Shown here: positions 51,741-60,246 of the stretch, piece after piece
How the letters are laid out: each line of letters starts with the position of its first letter
How positions within the stretch are numbered: position 1 is the stretch's first letter
DNA from: Spiractinospora alimapuensis
GTDB lineage: Bacteria > Actinomycetota > Actinomycetes > Streptosporangiales > Streptosporangiaceae
Direction of reading: 5' to 3'
Assembly (NCBI RefSeq): GCF_018437505.1
Contig: NZ_CP072467.1
Span: 1,240,001-1,304,000 of the forward strand
DNA: 64,000 nt
Notes under the pieces: generated by a model
Seen by the model: only the letters and a program-made list of their open reading frames with translations
Database searches by the model: none
Told to the model about the DNA's origin: nothing
Made by a program: the position numbers and the translations under genes

Positions 51741-52154
51741 GTGAGTGTGCTGGTCATAGTTCTGGGTCTTGCCGTTGTCGGTGCCGTCATGGCGGCCGCG
51801 CTCCTCGGCGGGACATTGCTCCGCGCCGGGGAGCGCGGGAAGGTCATGCGTGTGGGCCGGGTCGTGGCGACCCTCGCCCTCGTCGTCGGCGTGCCGACGA
51901 CCGCGGCCGTCGCGGTGCTGCGCTCGGCCCCTGACCCACTGTTCCTGCAGGTCTACGGGGCCGCGCTGCTGGTCGTCGTGGCTATCCTCGGCGTGAACGT
52001 GGCGCTCCCGACCGTGGCCGCACGGCGTTCCGGTGGCAAGAGCGCGACCACGGTCCCGCTGTCTCCCGCCGCGCTGAGTGTGGGTCTGCTGTGCGGGGCG
52101 TTGGTCGCGCTCCTGTGCTCAGGTGTCGCCGTCGCCGTGGTTCCCGTCGCCTGA
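51741..52154 (+). CDS. Small membrane protein of unknown function
   Basis: A 137-residue protein with four hydrophobic segments (VLVIVLGLAVVGAVMAAALL, VVATLALVVGVPTTAAVAVL, YGAALLVVVAILGVNVALP, ALSVGLLCGALVALLCSGVA) and short basic loops. CACAAT six bases before the GTG fits a leaderless start. Its end overlaps the convergent CopD-CtaG gene by 36 bases. No family recognised. Confidence 0.62.
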   Translation: MSVLVIVLGLAVVGAVMAAALLGGTLLRAGERGKVMRVGRVVATLALVVGVPTTAAVAVLRSAPDPLFLQVYGAALLVVVAILGVNVALPTVAARRSGGKSATTVPLSPAALSVGLLCGALVALLCSGVAVAVVPVA

Positions 52155-54323
52155 TCCTCCGGCCGCACCGGACTCGGCGACGGGTTCCCTGCTGGAGCTG
52201 TCCGCCGCGGGGGTTGGAGCCTGCCCGCGTGCCCGCCGGTCCAGGCGGGCGAGGTAGTCGTTGTAGGCGTCCAGGTCGGCGTCGTCGGAACCGCCGCGGC
52301 GGCTGTGGCGTTGGCGCCGGCGTTCGACGCGTTCGTCGTCACGGATCCACTGGTAGAGCACGGCGAACAGACACAGCACCGTGGGGATCTCGCCCATCGC
52401 CCACGCGATGCCGCCGCCGGTCTGCTGATCCTCCAGGACCGCCTCCGAGTAGCTCACGCCCTCGCTGAGCAGCCACGGCACTTCGAACGCCCCGTACCAC
52501 TGCATGGCGATCGGTTCGCCGATGCTCATGATCCCGATGCCGAAGAATGCGTGCAGACCCATCGTGAGCAGGAGCAGGAGCACCCGCAGCGGGTGGGGCA
52601 TGGATCGCGGCAGGGGGTCGACGCCGATGAGGATCCAGTAGAAGAGGTAGCCCACGATGATGAAGTGCAGGCTCATGAACATGTGCCCGGCCATGCTGAG
52701 CATGAGGGTGCCGAACAGTGGGGTGAAGTACAGCGCGTAGGTGCTGACCACGAACAGTGGGACGACGACGCCCGGGTGGGTCATGAAGTGGGCGAGCTTG
52801 CTGTTGAGCAGCAGGGTCAGCCACTCGCGAGGGCCGCGGTCGCCCCGGATCTTGGCGGGGTGCAACGCCCGGAGCGCGAGCGTCGCGGGACCACCGAGGA
52901 CGAGGAGGATCGGCGTCAGCATGGACAGCACCATGTGCTGCATCATGTGCACGCTGAACAGGACCATCGCGTAGGTGCCCACGCCGGTCAGCTTGACGGC
53001 CACGATGCTGAGCAAGCCGAGGAACCACGCGGCGGTGCGCCCCCAGGACCAGTGGTCGCCGCGGCGCCGCAGCCGTACGACGGCCGCCGCGTAGAGGCCG
53101 CCGAGGACCAGTACGAGCAGGAAGTAGAAGAGGTCCGGGCGCCACAGCGTCAGCAGGGTCTCCGCTGACATGGGCGGTGGCATCTCGAAGCCGAGGAGTT
53201 CCCGGGCCGGGTCGTAGGGGAGGTCGTACTCCGGAGGGCTGGTCCGACTCAACGCCACCGAGATGCCGAGGACCGTACCCATCAGGATGATCTCGCCGCC
53301 GGCGAGTCGCGCGAAGGCGCGGCGACCGCCCTCGGCGAGGCGGGGCAGCACCGACGAACGGTGCAGCCAGCCCAGGTAACCGAGAACACCGAAAAGCACG
53401 ATCTTGACGATGATCAGGTGGACGTAGGGGGAGTTGAGGAGCTCCACCAGGACGGCCTGGTTGACGAAGCCGTCCGAGGCGGCGAAGAGGTCCCCGAGTG
53501 TGGGCAGGTTCGCGATGGTGGTCGCCACCCCACTGACCCCGACGCCGATGTAGGCCCACAGGGCGATCGCGCTGAACCGGTTGGCGGCGATCGGCCCCGT
53601 CTTCCTGTCCCACTGGGTGGCGTGCCAGCAGAGTGCGGCGAGGCCGCCGATCCAGACGGTGATCGCGACGACGTGCAGCGCGACGCCGGTGATGGCCATC
53701 TCGTGGTTCGGTGAGGAGGCGGAGTGGCCGGTGAGGGGTGGCGGCAGCAGGCCGACCACGGACAGCGCCACCAGGCCGAGGGCTCCGCCTGGCGACTCCA
53801 CCGTTCGTGCCAACAGGGCCACCGCGGTCGCGACCAGCACCACGACCATGAGCGCGATGCCCTGGCTCGTCGATCCGGCGTAGCTGGTGAGCTGGTCACC
53901 GATCACCTCGGAGGGGGGCAGACCGAGGACGTCGGAGAGCTGGAAGACGAGCGTGGCGCCGCCGGCGACGGCCCAGACGATCGCGCACCAGGACGCCGCC
54001 CGGACGTAGCCCACGGCCCGAGGGGACAGGGCACCCTTGTTCAGGGGCAGCATGACGACGGCGAGGAGCAGCAGCCCGAGGGTGAGCGCGGCGGCGATGT
54101 TCAGCGCCGTCTTGGTCACCGGCAGGCCCCAGCGGGTGAGCATTCCCGCGTCGGGGAGCCCCGGGACCAGTGGCGCGGTGGCGACTCCCCCGGCGAAGAG
54201 GGCACCGATCAGCCCCGCCAGGCAGGCCACGCCGGCGGCGACGGCCACGACCACGCCGCGACGTCGGGGCCCCGTCGGACGTTCCTCGGTCTGGGAACCG
54301 TCGGAGGTGCTGAGGGAAGCCAC
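52119..54323 (-). CDS. CopD-CtaG (caa3_CtaG) fusion membrane protein
   Basis: A 734-residue polytopic protein. The N-terminal half (to about 370) is CopD-like with paired histidines in LPPPLTGHSASSPNHEMAI and HVVAITVWIGGLAALCWH. The C-terminal half (about 390-680) is a CtaG/caa3 assembly domain with FSVHMMQHMVLSMLTP and SLHFIIVGYLFYWILIGVDP. CopD handles copper import or resistance; caa3_CtaG helps deliver copper to cytochrome oxidase. The charged C-terminal tail is cytoplasmic. GGAGAG precedes the GTG. The fusion is known in actinomycetes; csoR lies 5.5 kb away, not adjacent. Confidence 0.88.
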   Translation of the reverse strand: MASLSTSDGSQTEERPTGPRRRGVVVAVAAGVACLAGLIGALFAGGVATAPLVPGLPDAGMLTRWGLPVTKTALNIAAALTLGLLLLAVVMLPLNKGALSPRAVGYVRAASWCAIVWAVAGGATLVFQLSDVLGLPPSEVIGDQLTSYAGSTSQGIALMVVVLVATAVALLARTVESPGGALGLVALSVVGLLPPPLTGHSASSPNHEMAITGVALHVVAITVWIGGLAALCWHATQWDRKTGPIAANRFSAIALWAYIGVGVSGVATTIANLPTLGDLFAASDGFVNQAVLVELLNSPYVHLIIVKIVLFGVLGYLGWLHRSSVLPRLAEGGRRAFARLAGGEIILMGTVLGISVALSRTSPPEYDLPYDPARELLGFEMPPPMSAETLLTLWRPDLFYFLLVLVLGGLYAAAVVRLRRRGDHWSWGRTAAWFLGLLSIVAVKLTGVGTYAMVLFSVHMMQHMVLSMLTPILLVLGGPATLALRALHPAKIRGDRGPREWLTLLLNSKLAHFMTHPGVVVPLFVVSTYALYFTPLFGTLMLSMAGHMFMSLHFIIVGYLFYWILIGVDPLPRSMPHPLRVLLLLLTMGLHAFFGIGIMSIGEPIAMQWYGAFEVPWLLSEGVSYSEAVLEDQQTGGGIAWAMGEIPTVLCLFAVLYQWIRDDERVERRRQRHSRRGGSDDADLDAYNDYLARLDRRARGQAPTPAADSSSREPVAESGAAGGSGDGNHGDGDT

Positions 54324-54594
54324 GAACTCTCCACTGAGTTGGGAAACGGATCATCGTCCACGTTGGTCGACCCGCCGAGGAGCCCACACGGCCAGGTCGG
54401 GCCGGATGTCCAGCACGGATCGCCACAGCGACGCGAGGTTCGGCCCCAGCCTAACCAACTACTACAACGTGTCGGATCCGGCTCCCGGACCAGAGGCGGC
54501 CCGTCGTCTGGCGCGTCGGGTCGCCGGCCGCCACAGTAGAGGGGTCCAAGGCCGCGTCAACGAGGACGTGGCCCCTCTCACAAGGAGGAACACA

Positions 54595-55716
54595 GTGCGT
54601 GTTGGCGTACCCAAGGAAGTGAAGAACCACGAGTACAGGGTCGCGACAACTCCGGCTGGAGTGCATGAGCTCGTCCGTGACGGCCACGAGGTCGTGGTCC
54701 AGGAGGGCGCCGGTGCGGGCTCCTCGATTCCCGACACGGAGTACGTGTCGGCGGGCGCTCGGGTCGTGCCGGACGCCGCGACGGTCTGGGAGTCCAGCGA
54801 TCTGGTGTGGAAGGTGAAGGAGCCGGTCGCCTCCGAGTTCGCGCTCATGCGCGAAGGTCAGCTCCTCTTCACCTACCTGCACCTCGCGGCCTCGAAGGAG
54901 TGCACCCAGGCGCTGCTGGAGCACAAGGTCACCGCTGTCGCCTACGAGACGGTGCAGACCGCGGACGGCGGACTGCCGTTGCTCGCCCCCATGTCGGAGA
55001 TCGCCGGCCGGCTCGCGCCACAGGCGGGGGCACAGACGCTGCTCAGTGTGGACGGCGGGCGGGGTGTCCTGATGGGGGGTGTCCCCGGAGTTCGCCCGGC
55101 CCAGGTCACGATCCTGGGAGCGGGTGTGGCGGGCCTGAACGCGGCGCGCGTGGCCCTCGGAATGGGCGCCGAGGTCACCCTCCTGGACGTGAGCACGCCG
55201 AAGCTGCGTCACGCCGACGAGCTGTTCCAGGGCCGCGTACGTACTCTGGCCTCCAACACCTACTCGGTGGAGAGCACCGTCCTGGAGTCCGATCTGGTGA
55301 TCGGCGCGGTCCTGCTGCCCGGCGCGAAGGCCCCGACCTTGGTCTCCAACGAACTGGTCTCGCGGATGCGCCCCGGGTCGGTACTGGTCGACATCGCCGT
55401 CGACCAGGGTGGCTGCTTCGCGGACACTCGCCCCACCACTTACGACGCCCCCTCCTATCCCGTGCGCGGATCGTTGTTCTACTGCGTGGCCAACATGCCC
55501 GGAGCCGTCCCGCACACCTCGACCCACGCCCTCACCAAGGACACGTTGCCCTTCGCCCACGCCCTCGCCGACCGCGGGTGGCGCCACGCGATGGCCGAGG
55601 ACCCCCGGCTCGCCCGCGGACTGAACACCCACGCGGGTGTCGTGACCAACACCGCCGTGGCCGAGGCACACGGCCTGCCCGCCATGTCCGTCGCCGAGGC
55701 CCTCACCGAGGGCTGA
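54595..55716 (+). CDS. ald: Alanine dehydrogenase
   Basis: A 373-residue NAD-dependent enzyme interconverting alanine with pyruvate plus ammonia. Signatures: MRVGVPKEVKNHEYRVATTP with the substrate-binding arginine, LVWKVKEP with the lysine, LFTYLHLAAS with the histidine, TILGAGVAGLNAARVALG for NAD binding and VDIAVDQGGCFADTRPTT. AAGGAGG about seven bases before the GTG decides the start. In mycobacteria ald is induced by its own activator during starvation; no regulator is adjacent here. Confidence 0.94.
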   Translation: MRVGVPKEVKNHEYRVATTPAGVHELVRDGHEVVVQEGAGAGSSIPDTEYVSAGARVVPDAATVWESSDLVWKVKEPVASEFALMREGQLLFTYLHLAASKECTQALLEHKVTAVAYETVQTADGGLPLLAPMSEIAGRLAPQAGAQTLLSVDGGRGVLMGGVPGVRPAQVTILGAGVAGLNAARVALGMGAEVTLLDVSTPKLRHADELFQGRVRTLASNTYSVESTVLESDLVIGAVLLPGAKAPTLVSNELVSRMRPGSVLVDIAVDQGGCFADTRPTTYDAPSYPVRGSLFYCVANMPGAVPHTSTHALTKDTLPFAHALADRGWRHAMAEDPRLARGLNTHAGVVTNTAVAEAHGLPAMSVAEALTEG

Positions 55717-56510
55717 CACCGACACACCGAACGTGGGCCCCGACCGACTGGTGGGGAGGAGGTGACGGGTCCCCTCGCGCCCGCTGGTCGTCTATCCGCG
55801 CACCGCTACTGACCAGGTGACCCACACGACGACGCGCCCAGCCCCCACACCCGCCCCCGTGTTGGAGATGACCGAATCGGCCTCAGGCACTCACCCCGCT
55901 CCCCCCGCCAGCGCGAGTCGACCAACGACCCCACCGCGTCCCCCGACGAAGCCCCAGCGCACCCCCACCTTCCGACCCCGAGGGCGCCGCGTCCCGGCGA
56001 GGCGGCCCGTGGGCCTTCCCGTCCCTCGCCGAGGGCCGACACCCACACCGAACGTGGGCCCCCACCCCCGGCGCCCCCGCGGTGTACGTGAGCGAATCGG
56101 CCTCGGGACTCACCCCGCTCCCCCGGCCACCGCGTCCACCGACGAAGTCCCAGCGGACCTCCTACGGTTGCCTCCCGCCACCACCGCCTGGCGAGGTGGC
56201 CCGTCAACCTTCCTTCTTGGTCGTCACTGCGACGCACCGGGGCCGGGTGCTGGCTGTCCCGTGTGGACACCGGGACGCGGTGGACCCACGCGGGGCCGCG
56301 CGCACCTCACCACCGCCAGGAGCACGAGCCCCATCGAGGGGTCGCCACTCCCGACGCCCTGTCCGAGGGGTCGGCCGGTCGTGGGCTGGCACGCGACGAA
56401 CGCTCCAGCCCGGCGCCCCGCGCGGAGGGAAATACTGCTGGGTAGGAGGTAACGTCTAATAGCGAAGGATCTTGGTCGCGCACCGCACTCCCGGAGTTGG
56501 AGGCCTGCCC
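55717..56510. repeat. Gene-free stretch with degenerate tandem repeat
   Basis: This 794-base gap after ald has no credible coding frame. It contains two diverged copies of a unit. CCGAACGTGGGCCCC occurs near 55727 and again near 56048, GAATCGGCCTC followed by ACTCACCCCGCTCCCC near 55876 and 56094, and CCGACGAAG(C/T)CCCAGCG follows each time. The copies differ in length by about 100 bases. The text before the second CCGAACGTGGG resembles the end of ald (CTCACCGAGGGCTGACACC against CTCGCCGAGGGCCGACACC), so the unit includes a piece of the ald 3' end. It looks like decayed duplicated DNA. Confidence 0.55.
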
Positions 56511-57620
56511 GTGGCACGCACAGAGTCCCAAGGGACGCTCACGCGCCTCGCGGCGGTCCAGGTGAGCCGCGTCCGCGTCCCGGACTCCGCGCGGCAGCGG
56601 CAGGACCACATCCTGGTGCGAGTCGAGGACGATCTGGGGCGGACGGGCTGGGGCGAGGTCCCGCGGGCGAGTGGCGCGGAGGGTGACGAGCTCTGGGACC
56701 ACCTGGTGGGGCGGTTCGTTCCAACGCTGCTGAGTCACTCCTGGCAGCGCCCCACCGAGGTGCCCGACCTGTTCCGTCCACTGCCGTTCGTGCCCGCGGT
56801 CCAGGGCGCGTTGGACAGCGCCTGCTGGGACCTGTGGGCGCGCCGCAGGGGAACCCCGCTGGCACACGCCCTGGGCGGCACCCGCACCGCCATCACCGCC
56901 GGGGTCACGGTCCGCCAGTTCGCCAGCCCCGAGGCGACGGTGAGCGAGGTCAACCGGCAGGTCGGCGCGGGGATCCGTCGGGTCCGGCTGGACGTGGCGC
57001 CCGGTCGGGACGTCGACGTCGTGCGGGCCGTACGCACGGCCTACCCGTTCCTGGCGCTCCAGGTGCACTGCGGTGGCCGCTACCAGGGGGCCGAACACCT
57101 GGAGAGCCTACGCGTCCTGGACACCTTCGACCTGCTGGCGATCGAGGACCCCTACGGAACCGATCTGGCCGCCCACGCGGAGCTGCGCCGCGAGCTGCGC
57201 ACACCGCTCGCGCTGGGGGCCGCCATCGACTCCCTGGAGGCGTTGGAGGCGGCGGTGCGAGCGGAGGCGGCCAACGCCGTCAACCTGTCCATCTCCCGGG
57301 TGGGTGGGTTGACGCCGGCCCGCCGCATCCACGACCGTGCGCGCGACGCCAGTTGGGACGTGTGGTGCGGGTCCGACGACGAGACGGGTCTCGGCCGATC
57401 GATGACCGTCGCTCTCGCCTCCCTCCCAGGGGTGACCCTGCCGAGCGACATGCCCGGCGCCGGCACTCGCCGCTCCCCCGCCCTCACGCTGGTGGAGCCC
57501 GCGGTGCGGGTCCACGACGGTGTCGTGGGCGTACCGTTGACGCGTCCGGGCTCGGGGCACGAGATCGACCTGGACGCGCTGCGTCGCATGACCGTCACCC
57601 AGACGACGCTGCGCGCCTGA
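56511..57620 (+). CDS. Enolase-superfamily protein, OSBS/NAAAR-like, with lost catalytic residues
   Basis: A 369-residue protein with the full two-domain fold of o-succinylbenzoate synthase/N-acylamino acid racemase: an N-terminal capping domain, then a barrel from about 125. GGAGG seven bases before the GTG supports the start. Aligned by eye to the family, the K-x-K lysines become R159 and D161, the first metal aspartate H186, and the third metal ligand G236. The lysine after strand six becomes S260. Only E212 of IEDP remains, though RVGGLTPARRIHD and ETGLGR around the site are kept. It is probably a pseudoenzyme or has a new chemistry. No menaquinone gene is near. Confidence 0.8.
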   Translation: MARTESQGTLTRLAAVQVSRVRVPDSARQRQDHILVRVEDDLGRTGWGEVPRASGAEGDELWDHLVGRFVPTLLSHSWQRPTEVPDLFRPLPFVPAVQGALDSACWDLWARRRGTPLAHALGGTRTAITAGVTVRQFASPEATVSEVNRQVGAGIRRVRLDVAPGRDVDVVRAVRTAYPFLALQVHCGGRYQGAEHLESLRVLDTFDLLAIEDPYGTDLAAHAELRRELRTPLALGAAIDSLEALEAAVRAEAANAVNLSISRVGGLTPARRIHDRARDASWDVWCGSDDETGLGRSMTVALASLPGVTLPSDMPGAGTRRSPALTLVEPAVRVHDGVVGVPLTRPGSGHEIDLDALRRMTVTQTTLRA

Positions 57621-57709
57621 GTACTCCCCCGTTGGGCGTACGCTCTTGCCCGACCGCCGGAATTGCCCGATGATCTAGGCGGACGCCGCAGGCCGGGGAG
57701 AGTGCCGTA

Positions 57710-58132
57710 TTGACGCTGTATGAGGTGCAGGCTCGCAAGTGGGAGAACGGCTGGGAGCTCCGTGTCGACGGGGCGGGACAGACGTGGTCCCCGTCGCTGG
57801 ACGACGCCGAGGCTCGGGTGCGTGAGCACATCCAGTCCGCGGGAGCGTCGAAGGGCGCTGTGCACGTCACGCTGGTGCCGCGCGTGGACGACGACACCGA
57901 CCGTCTCGCCCTGGAGGCGCGACGGGCCGTCGCCGCCGCCGACGAGGCCACTCGGGACGCGGTGAGCAAGACGCGTGACGCCGTGCAGGGGATGAGCGCG
58001 GCCGGGCTGCCGCCCAACGACATCGCCCGGATCCTGGAGATCTCGCCCGGCCGGTTGGCGGAGCTGACCGCGGAGAGCGCGCCGGACGGCCGGGACGAAC
58101 CCCGGTTGCCGCAGCGTCGCCGGCGGCAGTGA
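57710..58132 (+). CDS. HicB-like small protein with helical C-terminus
   Basis: A 140-residue protein. The first 60 residues, starting MTLYEVQARKWENGWELRVD with a DDAEARVREHI helix, resemble the partial RNase-H-like HicB antitoxin fold. The second half has ARRAVAAADEATRDAVSKTR and then AGLPPNDIARILEISPGRLA, a probable helix-turn-helix. No HicA toxin gene lies beside it. GGGGAGAG precedes the TTG start. It may be a stand-alone regulator; confidence in the fold is moderate. Confidence 0.6.
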   Translation: MTLYEVQARKWENGWELRVDGAGQTWSPSLDDAEARVREHIQSAGASKGAVHVTLVPRVDDDTDRLALEARRAVAAADEATRDAVSKTRDAVQGMSAAGLPPNDIARILEISPGRLAELTAESAPDGRDEPRLPQRRRRQ

Positions 58133-58250
58133 CCCAGAAGGTACGCCGGGGGAGAACGGCGCCGGCGCCGGTGGTGATTCGGAGCGGGTTCGCGACGCCG
58201 GCACGATAAGACCTGGTCGGCGGGCATCTGGCTGATAGCTTGCCCCTCAG

Positions 58251-58270
58251 GGCGGGACGGTTGTCCCGCC
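58251..58270 (+). promoter_or_regulatory. Leader hairpin upstream of sodA
   Basis: GGCGGGAC-GGTT-GTCCCGCC is a perfect eight-base-pair stem with a four-base loop, ending 43 bases before the sodA start. No T-run follows, so a stabilising or regulatory 5' structure is likelier than termination. Confidence 0.45.
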
Positions 58271-58313
58271 GGGAACTCTTGTGCTCTCGATGCCTAGATC
58301 GGACGGTACGAAC

Positions 58314-58925
58314 ATGTCCGCGTACTCGCTCCCGGACCTGCCGTATGACTACAGTGCGCTGGAGCCGCACATCTCCGGCGAGATCATGGAGCTGCACCAC
58401 GACAAGCACCACGCGACCTACGTCAAGGGTGCCAACGACGCACTGGACCAGCTCGCGGAGGCCCGGGCCAACAACAGCCTGGGCTACGTGAACCAACTGG
58501 AGAAGAACCTGGCGTTCAACCTCGCCGGGCACGTGAACCACACGGTGTTCTGGCCGAACATGTCGCCGGACGGCGGGGGCCGGCCCGGCGGCGAGCTGGC
58601 GGCGGCGATCGAGGAGTTCTTCGGCTCCTTCGAGGCGTTCCAGGCCCAGTTCGCGGCCGTCGCCACAGGGATCCAGGGATCGGGGTGGTCGATCCTGGCC
58701 TGGGACACGTTGGGGCAGCGGCTCAACATCCACCAGCTCTACGACCACCAGGGCAACCTGCCGGCGGGGCTCTACCCCCTGCTGCTGCTGGACATGTGGG
58801 AGCACGCCTTCTACCTGCAGTACCGCAACGTCAAGGCCGACTACGTCAAGGCGTGGTGGAACGTCGTCAACTGGGCGGACGTACAGCGCCGCTTCCAGGA
58901 CGCGCGCGGGGTACAGCTTCGCTGA
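58314..58925 (+). CDS. sodA: Superoxide dismutase, Mn/Fe type
   Basis: A 203-residue dismutase destroying superoxide. The four metal ligands are visible: H28 in [12 protein letters not shown]76 in GHVNHTVFW, and the aspartate and histidine of [28 protein letters not shown] carries the active-site region usual in tetrameric actinobacterial Mn/Fe enzymes. Mn versus Fe cannot be settled by reading. The ATG at 58314 starts [19 protein letters not shown], the family N-terminus; a GTG at 58281 would add 11 residues. A strong hairpin follows the stop. Confidence 0.94.
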   Translation: MSAYSLPDLPYDYSALEPHISGEIMELHHDKHHATYVKGANDALDQLAEARANNSLGYVNQLEKNLAFNLAGHVNHTVFWPNMSPDGGGRPGGELAAAIEEFFGSFEAFQAQFAAVATGIQGSGWSILAWDTLGQRLNIHQLYDHQGNLPAGLYPLLLLDMWEHAFYLQYRNVKADYVKAWWNVVNWADVQRRFQDARGVQLR

Positions 58926-58943
58926 CGCCGCGGGTGCGAGTCG

Positions 58944-58969
58944 CGCCCAGCGCCCTGGGGCGCTGGGCG
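58944..58969. terminator. Terminator between sodA and the HAD gene
   Basis: CGCCCAGCGCC (58944-58954) and GGCGCTGGGCG (58959-58969) are perfect 11-base arms around CTGG. The hairpin lies 19 bases after the sodA stop and between convergent genes, so it can serve both strands. Confidence 0.75.
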
Positions 58970-59035
58970 AGCCCCTCCCCTTGTCCGCCGACGCGCGGCG
59001 GGGCCGGTGAGAGAATCCGGGCCGCGTAGGACCAC

Positions 59036-59728
59036 CTAGCTCGGCGCCCGGTCGCCGACGAGGGCCACGGCCTCCTGGATGGAGTCGACCACGGGGAACC
59101 CGGTCCGTCGCAGACGTTCCCGGTCCATCAGGCCCGTCGTGACGAGCACCGCCTGTGCGCCGGCCTCGGCCGCCGCCCGCGCGTCGTCGTCGATGTCGCC
59201 GATCAGTACCGCGGTCTTCGGGTCCACCTCCTGCCCGCGCAGGTGATGGATCAGGTGCTCGGCCTTGGAGTCGCGCTCGGTGTCGAACCTGCGCCCGTCC
59301 ACCCGCGTGAAATAGGACCGCAGCTCCCACTCCTCGATCATCGCCCGCACGTGGTCGTGGCCCGCCATGGACAGCAGGGACTGCGTCCACCCCTCGGACT
59401 GCCACCCCCGGAGCACGTGCGGCGCACCGTCGGTGAGGCCGCAGGACGCCAGGTGCTTGATGTAGTGGGTGTGGTAGATGTCGTTGACCGTCTCCCATTT
59501 GTGGGGGGAGAGGCTGGTGCCCAGAAGCTCCTCGTAGCAGTCGATCAGGGGGCGGCGGAACATACCTCGCCAGTGGTCGAGGGTGACCCGCTCGACTCCG
59601 AACGCGGCGCAGACCTCGTTCAGCGCGGCGAGGTTGGCGTCGTTGTCGGCGAGGAGCGTGCCGTTCCAGTCCCAGATAATGTGTCGTGTCGCCGTGCGAT
59701 CACTCGACGTAGTCGCGAAGTCATCCAC
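59036..59728 (-). CDS. HAD-superfamily hydrolase (phosphoglycolate-phosphatase-like)
   Basis: A 230-residue HAD protein. Motif I IIWDWNGTLLADN has the nucleophile plus acid-base aspartates (D-x-N variant), motif II lies in SLLSMAGHDH, motif III is the lysine of RDSKAEHLIHHL, and motif IV GDIDDDARAAAEAG. The alpha-helical cap between motifs I and II is the subclass IA type. The DWNGT variant, with asparagine after tryptophan, is common in actinomycetes. The GTG at 59728 is tentative; an ATG at 59788 adds 20 residues. Substrate unknown. Confidence 0.8.
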   Translation of the reverse strand: MDDFATTSSDRTATRHIIWDWNGTLLADNDANLAALNEVCAAFGVERVTLDHWRGMFRRPLIDCYEELLGTSLSPHKWETVNDIYHTHYIKHLASCGLTDGAPHVLRGWQSEGWTQSLLSMAGHDHVRAMIEEWELRSYFTRVDGRRFDTERDSKAEHLIHHLRGQEVDPKTAVLIGDIDDDARAAAEAGAQAVLVTTGLMDRERLRRTGFPVVDSIQEAVALVGDRAPS

Positions 59729-59791
59729 GGACAGTAGCCTACGCGTCCGCAGTGGGCGAACTATCAGACGGCACGTCAAATCGGACACAAA

Positions 59792-59811
59792 ATACCCGGG
59801 TGGGGTATAGT
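59792..59811 (+). promoter_or_regulatory. CsoR box with -10 element
   Basis: ATACCC-GGGTG-GGGTAT (59792-59808) matches the GC-centred palindrome bound by CsoR repressors, and TATAGT at 59806-59811 overlaps its end as the -10 box. It lies 39 bases before the csoR start, so copper-sensitive autoregulation is expected. The divergent HAD gene could be affected too. Confidence 0.75.
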
Positions 59812-59849
59812 GAGCGGGACGACGATATCCAACGGGGCGGGAGTCGACG

Positions 59850-60134
59850 ATGACGACCTACGGCTACCACGACAACAAGCAGCGCCACCTCAACCGGCTC
59901 CGCCGAATCGAGGGCCAGGTGCGCGGCCTCCAGCGCATGGTCGAGGAGGACTCCTACTGCATCGACATCCTTACGCAGACCTCAGCGGTGAACAAGGCCC
60001 TACGCGCCGTCGCCCTGGAGCTCTTGGACGAACACCTGCGTCACTGTGTGTCCGACGCTCTGGCCAGCGGCAATGACGCGGAGGGCAAGGTACAGGAAGC
60101 CAGCGACGCCATCGCTCGGCTGGTGCGCTCCTGA
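59850..60134 (+). CDS. csoR: CsoR-family copper-sensing repressor
   Basis: A 94-residue all-helical protein. The copper site is complete: C37 (DSYCIDIL), H62 and C66 (DEHLRHCV), the C-H-C trio of true CsoR; RRIEGQVRGLQRM binds DNA. Cu(I) releases it from the box upstream. No copper ATPase or chaperone gene follows directly; the CopD-CtaG gene lies 5.5 kb away on the other strand. GGGAG precedes the ATG at 59850. Confidence 0.93.
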   Translation: MTTYGYHDNKQRHLNRLRRIEGQVRGLQRMVEEDSYCIDILTQTSAVNKALRAVALELLDEHLRHCVSDALASGNDAEGKVQEASDAIARLVRS

Positions 60135-60246
60135 CCACCTTGGGCCACACCGCCATGGAACCTCACCCCGAGATCCACCTATGACCCGATCATAGCGCTA
60201 CGCGCACCCCCGGGCTGGTTTGTGCGGCTGGGTTAGATTGCTGTGC

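Noticed and set aside
52119-60134. A copper operon formed by CopD-CtaG and csoR
   Set aside because: They are 5.5 kb apart on opposite strands with unrelated genes between. A regulatory link is possible but there is no operon.
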